From positions 62,001 through 126,000 of the forward strand of contig NZ_SDEA01000007.1 in assembly GCF_004522155.1 (NCBI RefSeq): a DNA stretch of 64,000 bases, read 5' to 3'. Made by a program: the position numbers and the translations under genes. Positions 32,394 to 41,424 of the stretch are shown here, one piece after another (position 1 is the stretch's first letter; each line of letters begins with the position of its first letter). The stretch comes from Paracoccus luteus (GTDB lineage Bacteria > Pseudomonadota > Alphaproteobacteria > Rhodobacterales > Rhodobacteraceae). The notes beneath the pieces were generated by a model. It was not told where the DNA came from and searched no databases. It saw only the letters and a list, made by a program, of their open reading frames with translations.

Positions 32394-33949
32394 TAGACCA
32401 CCGCCCAGTTGCCTGACAGCGCCGCCGCCGAGGCTGTCACCAGATTGGCCGCGGCATGCGCCCAGACGGCATCGGCCAGCCGCATGCGGCGCAGAAAGAC
32501 CAGCCCGAACGCCAGACCGGCCACAAAGGCGACCGGGTGCGCGTGCAACAGCGCAAACAGCGCCGCGCCCACGACCAGCATCGCCAGCCGCCCCCACCTG
32601 CCCCCGCCCAGCGTTCCGATCAGAAAGCCGCGGAACGCCGCCTCTTCGACCAGCGGCACCAGCAGGATCGCACCCGCCAGCCGCGACAGCACCCAAAGGC
32701 CGTGCATCGCCGGCGACAGCGCATCCAGCCCGGCCGTCAGCGCCGGGTCCGCGGGCGCCGTCGCGGTGATCAGCCACAGCGCGCCGACCAGCAGACCCGC
32801 GCCCAGCGGCACCGCGCCCGGCCGCCAGTCCATGCCGCGCCAATAGGGCGCGAACAGCGCCAGCGCGGCCGCGATGGCCAGCGCCCGCGCCGGATAGGCC
32901 AGCGCCGGAACCGTGACCAGCGTCGCGGCGGCAAGCCCGGTCAGCAGCATGACGATCAGCGGCACCAGCATCGCCGCCGCCGGATCGCGGCGCACCGGCG
33001 GCAAGGGCGCGGCGGTCGGTCCGGTGACCGGCCGGGCAAACACCAGATGGCCAACCCCGATCAACGCAAAGCTGAGCAGCGTGAACGTCAGCCAGCCGGC
33101 GTGGCTGTGGAACCCGTCCACCGCCAGCTGGGGCGAGATGCGCGCCCCGATCCAGACCAGCACGGCGATCCGCAGCACGTTCAGCACAAAGCTGGCGGCG
33201 ATGCCGATGGGGATCAGCACCAGCGCCTGCGGCAGCCTCAGGCGGTCGCGGAACAGCGTCAGATAGACGGTCAGCATCAGGGTGATCAGGGCAAAGCCCT
33301 GAAGGCCCGAACAGGGGCCGCCGACCTCGACATAGAACTCGTCAAAGCCCAGGATCAGCGTTCCGGTTTCGACATACAGCGCGCCGGGCACCATCGCCAA
33401 CAGCCGCGCCACCAGGTCAAAGGTCAGCCGCGTCAGCGCCGGCCAATCCCAGGCGTGTTCCGCCAGCGCGGTCAGCTCGGGCGAGATCAGGGCCAGCAGC
33501 AGCGCCCCGGCCATGACCGGGCCGGCGTCGCGCAGCGCGGCCAGCCAGTCCCGCGCGCTGCCTGTGGCGGCCAGCACCGCCACCGCCATCAGGCCGAACC
33601 CGACCGCCCACATCAGGGCGAACAGTGGCAGCATCGGCTCGAACGCCGAGGTCGGGGCCAGCGCCGGCAGCAGCGCGATGGCAAAGCCCGCCAGCGCCAT
33701 CCCGGCGGACCGCCGGGGGATCAGCGCGCCGTCGAGATCATCGCCCGGGCGCCGCCACAGAAAACCGAACGACCGGCGCCGCGCCGGAATGGCCAGCGCC
33801 AGAACCGCCAGCAGCGCCAGCGCGCGGCCCATGCCGTCGCGCACCACGTCGCACACCTTCTGCTGCCCAAAGCTGGTGCAGTCGATGTCGCGGAGGAACT
33901 GATAAACGATGGCGACAAACACCAGCTGCGCCACCAGCAGCGCGGTCAT
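32393..33949 (-). CDS. xrtE: Exosortase E fused to a CPBP-type CAAX protease (XrtE, VPEID-CTERM system)
   Basis: The 518-residue membrane protein has an N-terminal exosortase part of about eight helices with the catalytic Cys213 in EVGGPCSGLQGF, an Arg in LNVLRIAVLVWIG and a His in DGFHSHAGWLTF. From about residue 360 a second hydrophobic domain carries the CPBP protease motifs EEAAFRGFL, LHAHPVAFVAGLAFGLVFLR and HAAANLV. This fusion is the XrtE type, found in alphaproteobacteria with one dedicated VPEID-CTERM substrate, encoded 71 bases upstream here. It would cleave the substrate tail at the membrane and link it to a lipid or glycan. The start is uncertain: ATG at 33949 is taken, but TTG at 33967 has a better-spaced GGGTGG. 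Confidence 0.9.
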   Translation of the reverse strand: MTALLVAQLVFVAIVYQFLRDIDCTSFGQQKVCDVVRDGMGRALALLAVLALAIPARRRSFGFLWRRPGDDLDGALIPRRSAGMALAGFAIALLPALAPTSAFEPMLPLFALMWAVGFGLMAVAVLAATGSARDWLAALRDAGPVMAGALLLALISPELTALAEHAWDWPALTRLTFDLVARLLAMVPGALYVETGTLILGFDEFYVEVGGPCSGLQGFALITLMLTVYLTLFRDRLRLPQALVLIPIGIAASFVLNVLRIAVLVWIGARISPQLAVDGFHSHAGWLTFTLLSFALIGVGHLVFARPVTGPTAAPLPPVRRDPAAAMLVPLIVMLLTGLAAATLVTVPALAYPARALAIAAALALFAPYWRGMDWRPGAVPLGAGLLVGALWLITATAPADPALTAGLDALSPAMHGLWVLSRLAGAILLVPLVEEAAFRGFLIGTLGGGRWGRLAMLVVGAALFALLHAHPVAFVAGLAFGLVFLRRMRLADAVWAHAAANLVTASAAALSGNWAVV

Positions 33950-34020
33950 CGCTGCCAGCCGGTGCAAATTGGTCCACCCGGCGGACAAGGCCGCCGGGTG
34001 GGTCGCAGAGAGATCGGAGG

Positions 34021-34227
34021 TCAGGACCGGACCGACCGGCGACGGCGGTCCCACAGCAGCAGGCCCAGCGCGACCACGGCCATCGCCGCGCCGACGCCGT
34101 TGTAAAGGTCGATCTCGGGGACGCGATGGACCGGCGGGCGGGGCGGCCACGGCCACCACGACTGGGCCATTGCGGGGGTCGACAGGGCCGCGACGGCGGC
34201 CACGGAGGTTGCGACAAGACGATGCAT
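34021..34227 (-). CDS. VPEID-CTERM sorted protein, substrate of exosortase E
   Basis: This tiny 68-residue protein has three parts. The first is a signal peptide (MHRLVATSVAAVAALSTPAM). The second is a short Pro/Trp-rich mature segment (SWWPWPPRPPVHR). The third is the sorting signal: VPEID at residues 36-40, a hydrophobic helix (GVGAAMAVVALGLLLW) and the basic end DRRRR. After removal of the signal and the tail, only about 15-20 residues would remain on the cell surface. The start at 34227 has an AGGTGA ribosome site. It lies directly upstream of its sorting enzyme, as is the rule for this system. Confidence 0.93.
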   Translation of the reverse strand: MHRLVATSVAAVAALSTPAMAQSWWPWPPRPPVHRVPEIDLYNGVGAAMAVVALGLLLWDRRRRSVRS

Positions 34228-34314
34228 CGGGGAATCACCTCGGGGTAAAGAAACGCAGTGTTCCGATTCTAGGGTCGGCAAGAAACCGCACAACTGTCTG
34301 TTTGGACAGGTTCG

Positions 34315-35663
34315 TCACAGCAATCCGGCAACATGGCCCGGGCGGACAAAGGCTGCGGCGATGGCCAGACCGGCCGCCGCCGCCAGGATGTCGTGCAGCG
34401 GATCCCATGCCCCGTGCCGCCGCGCCAGCCACACCGTCGCCGGATAGGCCAGCACCGCCGCCAGCGCCTGTCCGGCCAGCCCGCCGGCCAGCCCCCATTC
34501 GCGCACGCCCAGCCAGAACAGCGTCAGGAACAGCACGGCGCGGATGACGGTCAGCGCAAAGAACCGGCGCGAATCGCCCGCGGCCAGCGCCGACTGGTCA
34601 TAGGTGATCAGGATCAGCTGCGGGATCGTGGCGCAGGCGATCAGGCGCACCAGCCCGCCGGCGGCGGCATAGCGGTCGTCGTACAGCACCTCGACCAGCC
34701 ACGGGCCCAGTGCCGCCATGACCGCCAGCGCCCCAAGGAACCCGGCGGTCAGCGCCATGCGGATGCGGCGGACGCGCAGGAAATTGTCGCGGCTGGCACC
34801 GGGGGGGATTCGCGATAGATCGGGATCATCACGCGCCAGATCACCGTCATCCCCATCTGCAGCGCGAAGCTGGCCAGAAAGAACGCGATGTTATAGATCC
34901 CCAGCCCGGTCAGGCTGAGGTATTTGCCCAGGATCGCCTTGTCGCCCTGCGCCAGGCCAAAGCCCACGATGGTGCTGGGAAAGATCCACTTGCCAAAGCC
35001 GATCATCTCGCGCGCGGCCGACGGATCCCAGTGAAAGCGGTTGCGGTTGCCCGGCAGCATCAGGTCTGCGGCCACGATCTTGATGACCGCGCCCAGCACC
35101 AGCGCGATGACCAGCGCCCAGGCCGACTGCATCACCGCGGCCAGCGCCACCGTCACCAGCGTCGTGACAAGCTGGCACAGCATCTCGATCCGGGTCAGGC
35201 GGCCCAGCTGCAGGTGCCGGTTCGCCTCCTCGATCTTGGTGGTCTGCAGCCCCCAGATGACCGAGGTGAAGCCCGCCACAGGCAGATACAGCGCCAGTTC
35301 CGGCACCTGATAGAACTGGGCCGCGGGCCAGGCCAGCGCGCAACAGGCCAGCCACAGCGCCACGCCGCGGATCGCCTGCAGGGTGAAGGCGGTGTTCAGG
35401 AAATCGGGGTCGTCGCCGCGCCTGCTTTGCAGCACCGCGGGCGTGATCCCCACGTCGGAAAAGTTGTTCAGCCCCTGGATCATCACCATGATCAGCGCCA
35501 TGACGCCGAACACCTCGGGGAAGAGCAGGCGGGTCAGCACAAGGTTCGACGCCAGCCGGATGCCCTGCCCCCCGAAGACGCCGACGATCGTCCACGCCGA
35601 CCCGCGGGCCGCGCGGTGCAGCAGGCTTTGGCCCTGGCTCAGCCGGGTCAGTGCGGCGCGCAT
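34315..35663 (-). pseudogene. wzx: Wzx-type polysaccharide flippase interrupted by a -1 frameshift
   Basis: Two minus-strand frames together make one MATE/MOP-type oligosaccharide flippase. The first (35663-34749) gives about 280 good residues with a typical start (GSAWTIVGVFGGQGIRLASNLVLTRLL), then leaves the family after MIPIYRESPP. The second frame continues from about 34800 with the last helices (MALTAGFLGALAVMAAL, IPQLILITYDQSALAAGDSR) to the stop at 34315. The break is at a run of seven C (34801-34807 as G on the plus strand). With eight, the frame reads ESPPGASRDNFLRVRRIRMALT without interruption. The protein normally flips lipid-linked repeat units, and no second Wzx is visible in the window. 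Confidence 0.85.
34801..34807 (-). repeat. Seven-base poly-C run at the flippase frameshift
   Basis: Seven C in a row (coding strand) sit exactly at the point where the flippase frame breaks. Adding one C restores the full-length protein. Runs of this length are prone to slippage in vivo and to miscounting in sequencing. Confidence 0.9.
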
Positions 35664-35666
35664 GGA

Positions 35667-36581
35667 TCAGTCGGCGCCCGTGGACATGGCGGCCCAGATG
35701 CGGTCGGCGATGGATTCGTAACCCTGCGCGACCACCGGATCGATGCCGTCGGGCACGGCGAACCCGGCGGGCGGACGTTCGCCATAGATCGCCGCATAGG
35801 TCACCATCGCCGCCAGCAGATAGGTCGTGGCGGTCCCGTGGGGCGAGATGTCGGAATACAGCGCCTCGACCGGCAGCGCCGCCAGGTCGGGCTGCGTCAG
35901 CAGGTCGGCCATCACCCGGCTGACCGGGATCAGCCGGATGTCGCGGTCGGGCCGCTGGCGTTGCAGCGCCGCCACGAGATCACGGTTCCAGTCGTGGTAA
36001 TCGCCCTTGGCAAAGCCGTGATAGCGCGCCATCTCGCGCGGGCGCGGCGGAAAGCGGCGCACCAGCGGCGTCATGTCCGGCCACCCCTCATAGATCCAGA
36101 ACGGCGTGGCGGGGCTGGCCGCGGCCACCCAGTCCGTGACCGCAAGCACCGCATCGACGGGCGATTCGCCGGACGGGTTGTCGCCCTGATAGGGACGCTC
36201 GGGCGACTGATAGTGGACGAAGTTCTCGGTATTCAGGATCACCAGGTCATAGCTGGCGGCGTCCAGCCGGCCCTCGCCCGAACTGACGCGCGCCGCCTCG
36301 GCAAAGCCCCAGTTGTTCACCGGCGGCAGGTCGGCCGAGAACTGGCGCGGAAAGCCCCAGACGCCGTCCACCGCAAAGGACTTGCCCGCATGGCGCGCCA
36401 TCAGCGCCAGCCAGTGCGGAACGGCGGTCGTGTCGCTGTCGGTCAGGTGATGGATCAGGCTGTTGCCGAAAAACAGCACCCGCGCCTGGTCGCGCACCGG
36501 CCACGGGTCGGCTGCGGCGGGTGCGGCCGCCGCCATCAGCATCATCGCCGCGATCACGCGGCGCAGTCGCGGCAGTCGCAT
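35667..36581 (-). CDS. Secreted SGNH-like hydrolase of unknown substrate
   Basis: The 304-residue protein has a signal peptide (MRLPRLRRVIAAMMLMAAAAPAAA), then RVLFFGNSLIHHLTDSD, an SGNH-type block I with GNS in place of GDS. Near the C-terminus EALYSDISPHGTATTYLLAAM supplies the Asp-x-x-His of block V. The middle has LDAASYDLVILNTENFVHYQ. These features suggest an extracytoplasmic esterase or acetyl-handling enzyme acting on the polymer. It ends three bases before the flippase start, so the two are in one transcript. Specific function unknown. Confidence 0.75.
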   Translation of the reverse strand: MRLPRLRRVIAAMMLMAAAAPAAADPWPVRDQARVLFFGNSLIHHLTDSDTTAVPHWLALMARHAGKSFAVDGVWGFPRQFSADLPPVNNWGFAEAARVSSGEGRLDAASYDLVILNTENFVHYQSPERPYQGDNPSGESPVDAVLAVTDWVAAASPATPFWIYEGWPDMTPLVRRFPPRPREMARYHGFAKGDYHDWNRDLVAALQRQRPDRDIRLIPVSRVMADLLTQPDLAALPVEALYSDISPHGTATTYLLAAMVTYAAIYGERPPAGFAVPDGIDPVVAQGYESIADRIWAAMSTGAD

Positions 36582-36648
36582 CTGACCCCCATCGCAGGCT
36601 GTCCATCCATGTCGGCCCCCGATAGCACGGCCGGGCCCGGTCCTGCCA

Positions 36649-37494
36649 TCACAACCGTCGCGGCGGCGCCGGGAAACGCATCAAAAGCAAATCTTTGATC
36701 CGCTGCGCCGCGCCGCGCGGGGGCAGACGCTGCTCGTCCCGGACGAAGACCGCGTTGTGCAGCGCCGGGTCGTTGTCCATCGCCAGCCTTGCGCCCCAGA
36801 CCGCCGCCACCGCCGGGTCCAGCGCGCCGGGCACGCCGATGCGGGTGTTCATCACCCCCGGCAGCCATTCGCTGACGACGATGCCGGGCAGGCGGTGCCG
36901 CGTCTCGGCGGCGATGGCGCGGGTCAGGGCGCGCACCCCCGCCTTGCTGACGCTATAGCCGAGGCTGCCGGTCAGCGGCTCGTCGCCGGCAAAGCTGCTG
37001 ACGTTGACGATCCGGCCGGTGCCGCGCGCCGCCATTCCCGGCAGGACCGCGCTGGTCGTGGTGACATAGCCGTCAAGGTTGATCGCGATCTCGTCGATCA
37101 CGTCCTCGGCCGGGGCGGACAGGAAATCATGCCGCGGATAGACGGCGGCGTTGTTGATCAGGATGGCGACGGGACCGATGCGCTGTTCCACGTCCGCCAC
37201 GATGTCGCGCATCCGCTGCGCGTCGCGGACATCGCCTGCAAGGTCGTGGAACCGCCCGTCGGCGCACAGCGCGCCCGTCGCGGCCAGCGCGTCGGCCCGC
37301 CGCGCGATGCCGGCGACGATCACGCCGCGGTCGGTCAGCTCGACCGCCAGCGCCCGGCCCAGCCCGGCGCTGGCGCCCGTCACGATCGCGACGCGACCAT
37401 CGGCGATCCTGTGAGCCGCAGGCGGGGTCCGGCTTGTCACGCTGCGCGCGGCGGGCGGCCCGGTCTGCGGCTTCCTCTCTCGAATCTCCTCCAC
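36649..37494 (-). CDS. Short-chain dehydrogenase/reductase
   Basis: The 281-residue protein is a classical SDR: RVAIVTGASAGLGRALAVEL (TGxxxGxG), LAGDVRD, ILINNAAVYPRHDF (NNA) and IVNVSSFAG ... LGYSVSKAGVRAL (Ser-Tyr-x-x-x-Lys). A 30-residue basic N-terminal extension precedes the fold. The start is GTG with GAGGTGG upstream. It follows the GMC oxidoreductase gene by 15 bases in the same operon, so the two may act in sequence on a sugar or lipid hydroxyl group. Substrate unknown. Confidence 0.88.
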   Translation of the reverse strand: MEEIRERKPQTGPPAARSVTSRTPPAAHRIADGRVAIVTGASAGLGRALAVELTDRGVIVAGIARRADALAATGALCADGRFHDLAGDVRDAQRMRDIVADVEQRIGPVAILINNAAVYPRHDFLSAPAEDVIDEIAINLDGYVTTTSAVLPGMAARGTGRIVNVSSFAGDEPLTGSLGYSVSKAGVRALTRAIAAETRHRLPGIVVSEWLPGVMNTRIGVPGALDPAVAAVWGARLAMDNDPALHNAVFVRDEQRLPPRGAAQRIKDLLLMRFPAPPRRL

Positions 37495-37509
37495 GCTTCC
37501 ACCTCGTTG

Positions 37510-39093
37510 CTAGCGTTCTGCTTGCTGCCCCAGCCTGCGGACGATCACATCGGCGACGCGCAGGGCGTTCGCGGCAATGGTCAGGCTGGGGTTCACCCCC
37601 GTCGAAGTCGGCATGAACGACGAATCTGCCACGAAAAGGTTATCCACGCCATGCGCCTTGCAGTCGCGGTCCAGCACGCCCCGGCGGGGATCGTCCGAAA
37701 ACCGCAGCGTGCCGCAGGGGTGCGCCAGATTCAGTTCCGGCTGCAGCGACAGGAACAGTGACCGGATGCCCCGCAGGCCCTTGCGGATGCAACGCCGGAA
37801 CAGGGCGCGGCGTTCGCGCAGTTCGTCCGAAATCCGATAAACAAAGGTGAACGCGTCGGGGTGGGCCGGATCATAGGTCAGGCGGTTCTCGTCTAGCGGC
37901 AGGTCTTCCAGGATGCCGACAAAGATCCGCGCCTCGCCCAGCAGGCGCGCGGCGATCAGCGCGGGGATGCGCGTGAACTCGCGCCCCGGCCGGAAATGCC
38001 GCAGGACCGAGCCGTCATAGCGCCCGTTCAGCAGATGGACGATGTTGCCATAGTTGGCCGGCAGGCCCAGCGACTGGAACAGCCCCAGCCTGCGGCCGTC
38101 ATGGGAATAAAAGTCCCGCAGGCACAGCGTCTTGGCCGGGCCGGTGCGGTCCAGCCCGCGCGGCGGCCACAGCGCCACCCGCTCGCCCAGATGGAACATC
38201 AGCCCGCGCCCGACCAGCCCGCTGTCGTTCGCGCAGCCCTGCGGCCACTGTTCCGACGCCGAGGCCAGCAGCAGATGCGGCGACCCCAGCGCCCCTGCGG
38301 CCAGCACAAAGGCGCGGGCGCGCAGGGTCACGGGTTCGCCCTCGCATTCCGCTTGCACATGGGTCACGCGGTCGGGGCCGCCGCAGATGCGGCGCACGAC
38401 GGTGTCGCCCAGAAACACCGCCCGGCCGGTGGCCAGAGCCGGTTCCACCCCGGCCGACCGCCCGTCCTGCTTGCAGTCGCGCGGGCATTTGTGGCCGATG
38501 CATTCCATGCAGCCCGGCCCGCCCCGGATGGCAAGATGGGTGCGATAGGGGTGCAGCCCGCCCGCCTGCATCCGTGCCACCAGCCCGGTTTCGGCCGGCG
38601 ACAGCGGCGGCGGCTGGCGCAGGGGCGCGACGGGGTCGGGGCGCAGCGGGTCTGGCGTGCCCGACAGCGCCATCAGGGTCTGCGCGCGATCGAACCAGGG
38701 GCGGAACTCGTCATGGCCCACGGGCCAGCCGCCGGTCGGATGCGGCATCGCGGGGGTCGATTCCAGGTCGTGCCGCTCGGGCCGCTCGAGCGAGGCGGCG
38801 TAAAAGACCGAGGTGCCCCCCGGCCCCGTCCCCTGCATCGCGTAGTCGGTGACGGGCTTGCCGTCGAAACTGCCGCGCAGCCGCGTGGGCCAGCAACCAT
38901 AGGCGGTGCGGGCGAACGGATCGCCCTCGGGGCAGTCCAGCCCGTTGACCGCCTGACGCGGACCCTCGCGGCCGCGATCCACGAACAGCACCGACAACCC
39001 CGCCTCGGCCAGCGCGCGGCCGCACAGGCCGCCGCCCAGCCCGGCGCCGATCACGACGACGTCCCAGATCCGGTCTTCCGCGGCGGTGTTCAT
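37510..39093 (-). CDS. GMC-family FAD-dependent oxidoreductase
   Basis: The 527-residue protein has an N-terminal FAD-binding motif DVVVIGAGLGGGLCGRALAE, then PGGTSVFYAASLER and AFVLAAGALGSPHLLLASAS. The C-terminal GMC domain reads HPCGTLRFSDDPRRGVLD ... LFVADSSFMPTSTGVNPSLT, with the catalytic-region pattern and the PSLTI FAD contact. A cysteine-rich insert (GPGCMECIGHKCPRDCKQDG, near residue 195) may bind a metal or Fe-S cluster; it is known in a subset of GMC enzymes. It is translationally coupled to the acyltransferase gene upstream (ATGA). It probably oxidises a hydroxyl of a sugar or alcohol. No signal peptide is seen. Confidence 0.88.
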   Translation of the reverse strand: MNTAAEDRIWDVVVIGAGLGGGLCGRALAEAGLSVLFVDRGREGPRQAVNGLDCPEGDPFARTAYGCWPTRLRGSFDGKPVTDYAMQGTGPGGTSVFYAASLERPERHDLESTPAMPHPTGGWPVGHDEFRPWFDRAQTLMALSGTPDPLRPDPVAPLRQPPPLSPAETGLVARMQAGGLHPYRTHLAIRGGPGCMECIGHKCPRDCKQDGRSAGVEPALATGRAVFLGDTVVRRICGGPDRVTHVQAECEGEPVTLRARAFVLAAGALGSPHLLLASASEQWPQGCANDSGLVGRGLMFHLGERVALWPPRGLDRTGPAKTLCLRDFYSHDGRRLGLFQSLGLPANYGNIVHLLNGRYDGSVLRHFRPGREFTRIPALIAARLLGEARIFVGILEDLPLDENRLTYDPAHPDAFTFVYRISDELRERRALFRRCIRKGLRGIRSLFLSLQPELNLAHPCGTLRFSDDPRRGVLDRDCKAHGVDNLFVADSSFMPTSTGVNPSLTIAANALRVADVIVRRLGQQAER

Positions 39094-41384
39094 TCAGGAA
39101 TATCCTTTTGCACCCACAGCGGCGCGAAAATATCGGCAAGGCCGCGCGCGCCGGTGTTGGTCAAGTGGTTGTTGTCGAAATAGACGGGCGAGGGTTGTTC
39201 CGGGTCGGGGCTGGTGCCCAGCGCAAGGCATTGTTGCGCATCGCACAGCCCGGACCACGGGTCCAGGATCGCGACCCGCCCCGCGGCCTCGGCCGCGCGG
39301 AACGGGGCGAAGCCGGCGGCGTCGCGCGCCTCGGCCTCGGGCCTTTGCACCGACAGCGCGTCGGGCGCCACGGGGGCACCGCGCGCCATCGCGCGCGCAA
39401 CCTCGGCCGAGCGATAGCGGGGCAGTTCCGGCACCTGCCGCAGGACGAACACCCGCCGCCCCGGCGCGGCCAGCGCATCCAGCGTCCCGGCGACGGCGGC
39501 GGGATAGGGCGCGTCGCCCGCCTGCCCGTCCATCTGCTTGTCCGCCTGCGCCGCCGCCTGTTCGTCCGCCCGCGCCCTCTCCTGCGCCGCCGCCTGTTCG
39601 TCCGCCTGCGCCCTCTCCTGCTCCGCCGCCTGCCCGCCCGCCTGCGCCTCTGCCCGCCCGTCCGCTTGCGCCCCTGCCTGCGCACCGGCCGGCCCTTCTG
39701 CCTGCGCCGCCGCCTGCCCGTCCGCTTGCGCGCCCGTTTGCCCTTCAGCCCGCGCCAGCGCGCCCGGCCGTGCCGCCGCCTGCCCGTCCGCTTGCGTCCC
39801 TGCCTGCCCTTCCGACTGCGCCGACAGCACGATGCGGTTATGCGCGTCCACCCCGCTGCCGGCGCCGGTGGCGTAATAGCTCCACCGCCCGACCAGCAGG
39901 ATCGTGGGGATGTCGGTCGCCGCGATCCCCTCGGCGATCTGGCGGTTGTCGGCGGAACAGGCGGCATCCTCGGCGCGGGTGGCGGCCGTCTCGCGCTTGT
40001 CGACGCCGAACAGCGGCGGGCAGCCCGCGTGCCAGATCAGCAGGGTGGGAACCCCGGCGTGGTGGGCGGCGTCGTCCAGCCCCTCCTTGATGGCGCGCAG
40101 GTGCGAATCGCCCCAGGCCAGCACCTGCGGCGGGCCGTCCGGTCCCAGGGCGCAGACCTCGACCCCCGCCCAGGGGCCATCGGCCTGCGTGGTGCAGCGC
40201 GACCAGTCCTGGATGAAATCCTGCGCCGCGGCGGCATGGACCAGCACCTGCGGGGACCAGCGGCCGGGCAGACCCGCGCGCAGATAGGGCCACGCCCCCA
40301 GCGCGACCAGTCCCGCCATGCTGGCGGCCACGCCCGCGACCAGCGCCCGGCGCGGCAGCAGGCCGGGGTCGCGCGCCGGGCGTTCGACGAACCGCCACGA
40401 CAGCCACCCCAGCGCAAAGGACAGGGCGATCAGCCCGGCGCGGGTCGGCGCCGACAGATCCGGCCCCAGCACGAACAGCGCAAGGCTGCGGACCGGCCAG
40501 TGCCACAGATACAGCGAATACGAGATCAGCCCGACCATCACCATCGGCCGCGTCGCCAGCAGGCGGTTGACCGGATTGTCGTCGCGCCCGTTCAGGATCA
40601 GCAGCACTGTCCCCGCGACCGGCACCATCGCCACCCAGCCCGGAAAGCCCGCGCCGGGGCGGATCAGCACGACCGCCGCAACGACCAGCGCCAGCCCCGC
40701 CGCCGACACCGGCCAGCCCAGCCGCGCCGGGCGCGCGTGCTGGTCGCGCACCGCCAGCAGGACGCCGGCCAACAGCTCCCACGCGCGGAAGGGGAACAGA
40801 TAGAACGCCGCGACGTGATGGCTGCGGGTGGCGATGACCGACCCGGCCAGCGATGCCACGGCAAAGCCCGCCAGCACCGCCAGCGCAATGCGCGGCCGGC
40901 GCGCCAGCGCCAGCAGCAGCAGCGGCAGGACGACGTAGAACTGCTCTTCCAGCGACAGCGACCACATGTGCAGCAGCGGCTTTTCCTCGGCCGAGGCGTC
41001 GAAATAGCCCGCCTGCCGGAACTGGTGGATGTTCGCGGCGAACACCGTCGCCGCGATCAGCGACTTGCCCAGTTCGCGGAAATCATGGGGCAGCAGCACG
41101 GCATAGCCGACCGCCCACACCGCCAGCGCCATCACCGACCAGGCGGGGGCAAGACGGCGAAAGCGGCGCAGCCAGAACCGGCCCAGCGAGATGCGGCCGC
41201 TGTCCGCGGCCTCGCGCCACAGGATCGCACCGATCAGATAGCCCGAGATGACGAAGAACACGTCCACGCCGACGAACCCGCCGCCCAGCCCCGGCACGCC
41301 GAAGTGATACAGCACCACGGCCAGCACCGCGACGGCGCGCAGCCCGTCGATCTCGGGGCGATAGGTCAGCGATGCCGGATTCAC
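39090..41384 (-). CDS. OafA-type O-acyltransferase with C-terminal SGNH domain and repeat insertion
   Basis: The 764-residue protein begins with the acyltransferase-3 domain (about 1-340, ten helices): YRPEIDGLRAVAVLAVVLYH (catalytic His), GGGFVGVDVFFVISGYLIG, LLHMWSLSLEEQFY and SYSLYLWHWPV. The periplasmic SGNH part (about 380-760) has VLAWGDSHLRAIKEG (block I) and YFDNNHLTNTGARGLADIF (Asp and His of block V). Between the blocks, residues about 518-620 are a Gln/Ala/Glu-rich stretch of degenerate 12-residue units (AAAQERARADEQ) that is not part of the fold. The enzyme adds acetyl or other acyl groups to the polysaccharide in the periplasm. It has its own start 40 bases after the Wzy-like gene. 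Confidence 0.93.
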   Translation of the reverse strand: MNPASLTYRPEIDGLRAVAVLAVVLYHFGVPGLGGGFVGVDVFFVISGYLIGAILWREAADSGRISLGRFWLRRFRRLAPAWSVMALAVWAVGYAVLLPHDFRELGKSLIAATVFAANIHQFRQAGYFDASAEEKPLLHMWSLSLEEQFYVVLPLLLLALARRPRIALAVLAGFAVASLAGSVIATRSHHVAAFYLFPFRAWELLAGVLLAVRDQHARPARLGWPVSAAGLALVVAAVVLIRPGAGFPGWVAMVPVAGTVLLILNGRDDNPVNRLLATRPMVMVGLISYSLYLWHWPVRSLALFVLGPDLSAPTRAGLIALSFALGWLSWRFVERPARDPGLLPRRALVAGVAASMAGLVALGAWPYLRAGLPGRWSPQVLVHAAAAQDFIQDWSRCTTQADGPWAGVEVCALGPDGPPQVLAWGDSHLRAIKEGLDDAAHHAGVPTLLIWHAGCPPLFGVDKRETAATRAEDAACSADNRQIAEGIAATDIPTILLVGRWSYYATGAGSGVDAHNRIVLSAQSEGQAGTQADGQAAARPGALARAEGQTGAQADGQAAAQAEGPAGAQAGAQADGRAEAQAGGQAAEQERAQADEQAAAQERARADEQAAAQADKQMDGQAGDAPYPAAVAGTLDALAAPGRRVFVLRQVPELPRYRSAEVARAMARGAPVAPDALSVQRPEAEARDAAGFAPFRAAEAAGRVAILDPWSGLCDAQQCLALGTSPDPEQPSPVYFDNNHLTNTGARGLADIFAPLWVQKDIPE
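39525..39830 (-). repeat. Degenerate 36-base tandem repeats inside the acyltransferase gene
   Basis: Units starting GCCGCCGCCTG recur at 39550, 39586 and 39622 (period 36), and looser copies extend to about 39830. They encode 12-residue Gln/Ala/Glu units in frame, so gain or loss of a unit changes only the linker length. Confidence 0.85.
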
Positions 41385-41424
41385 GCGGACGCTCTGCCCA
41401 GGGGGGCCGCCGCCGGGGCGGGCA

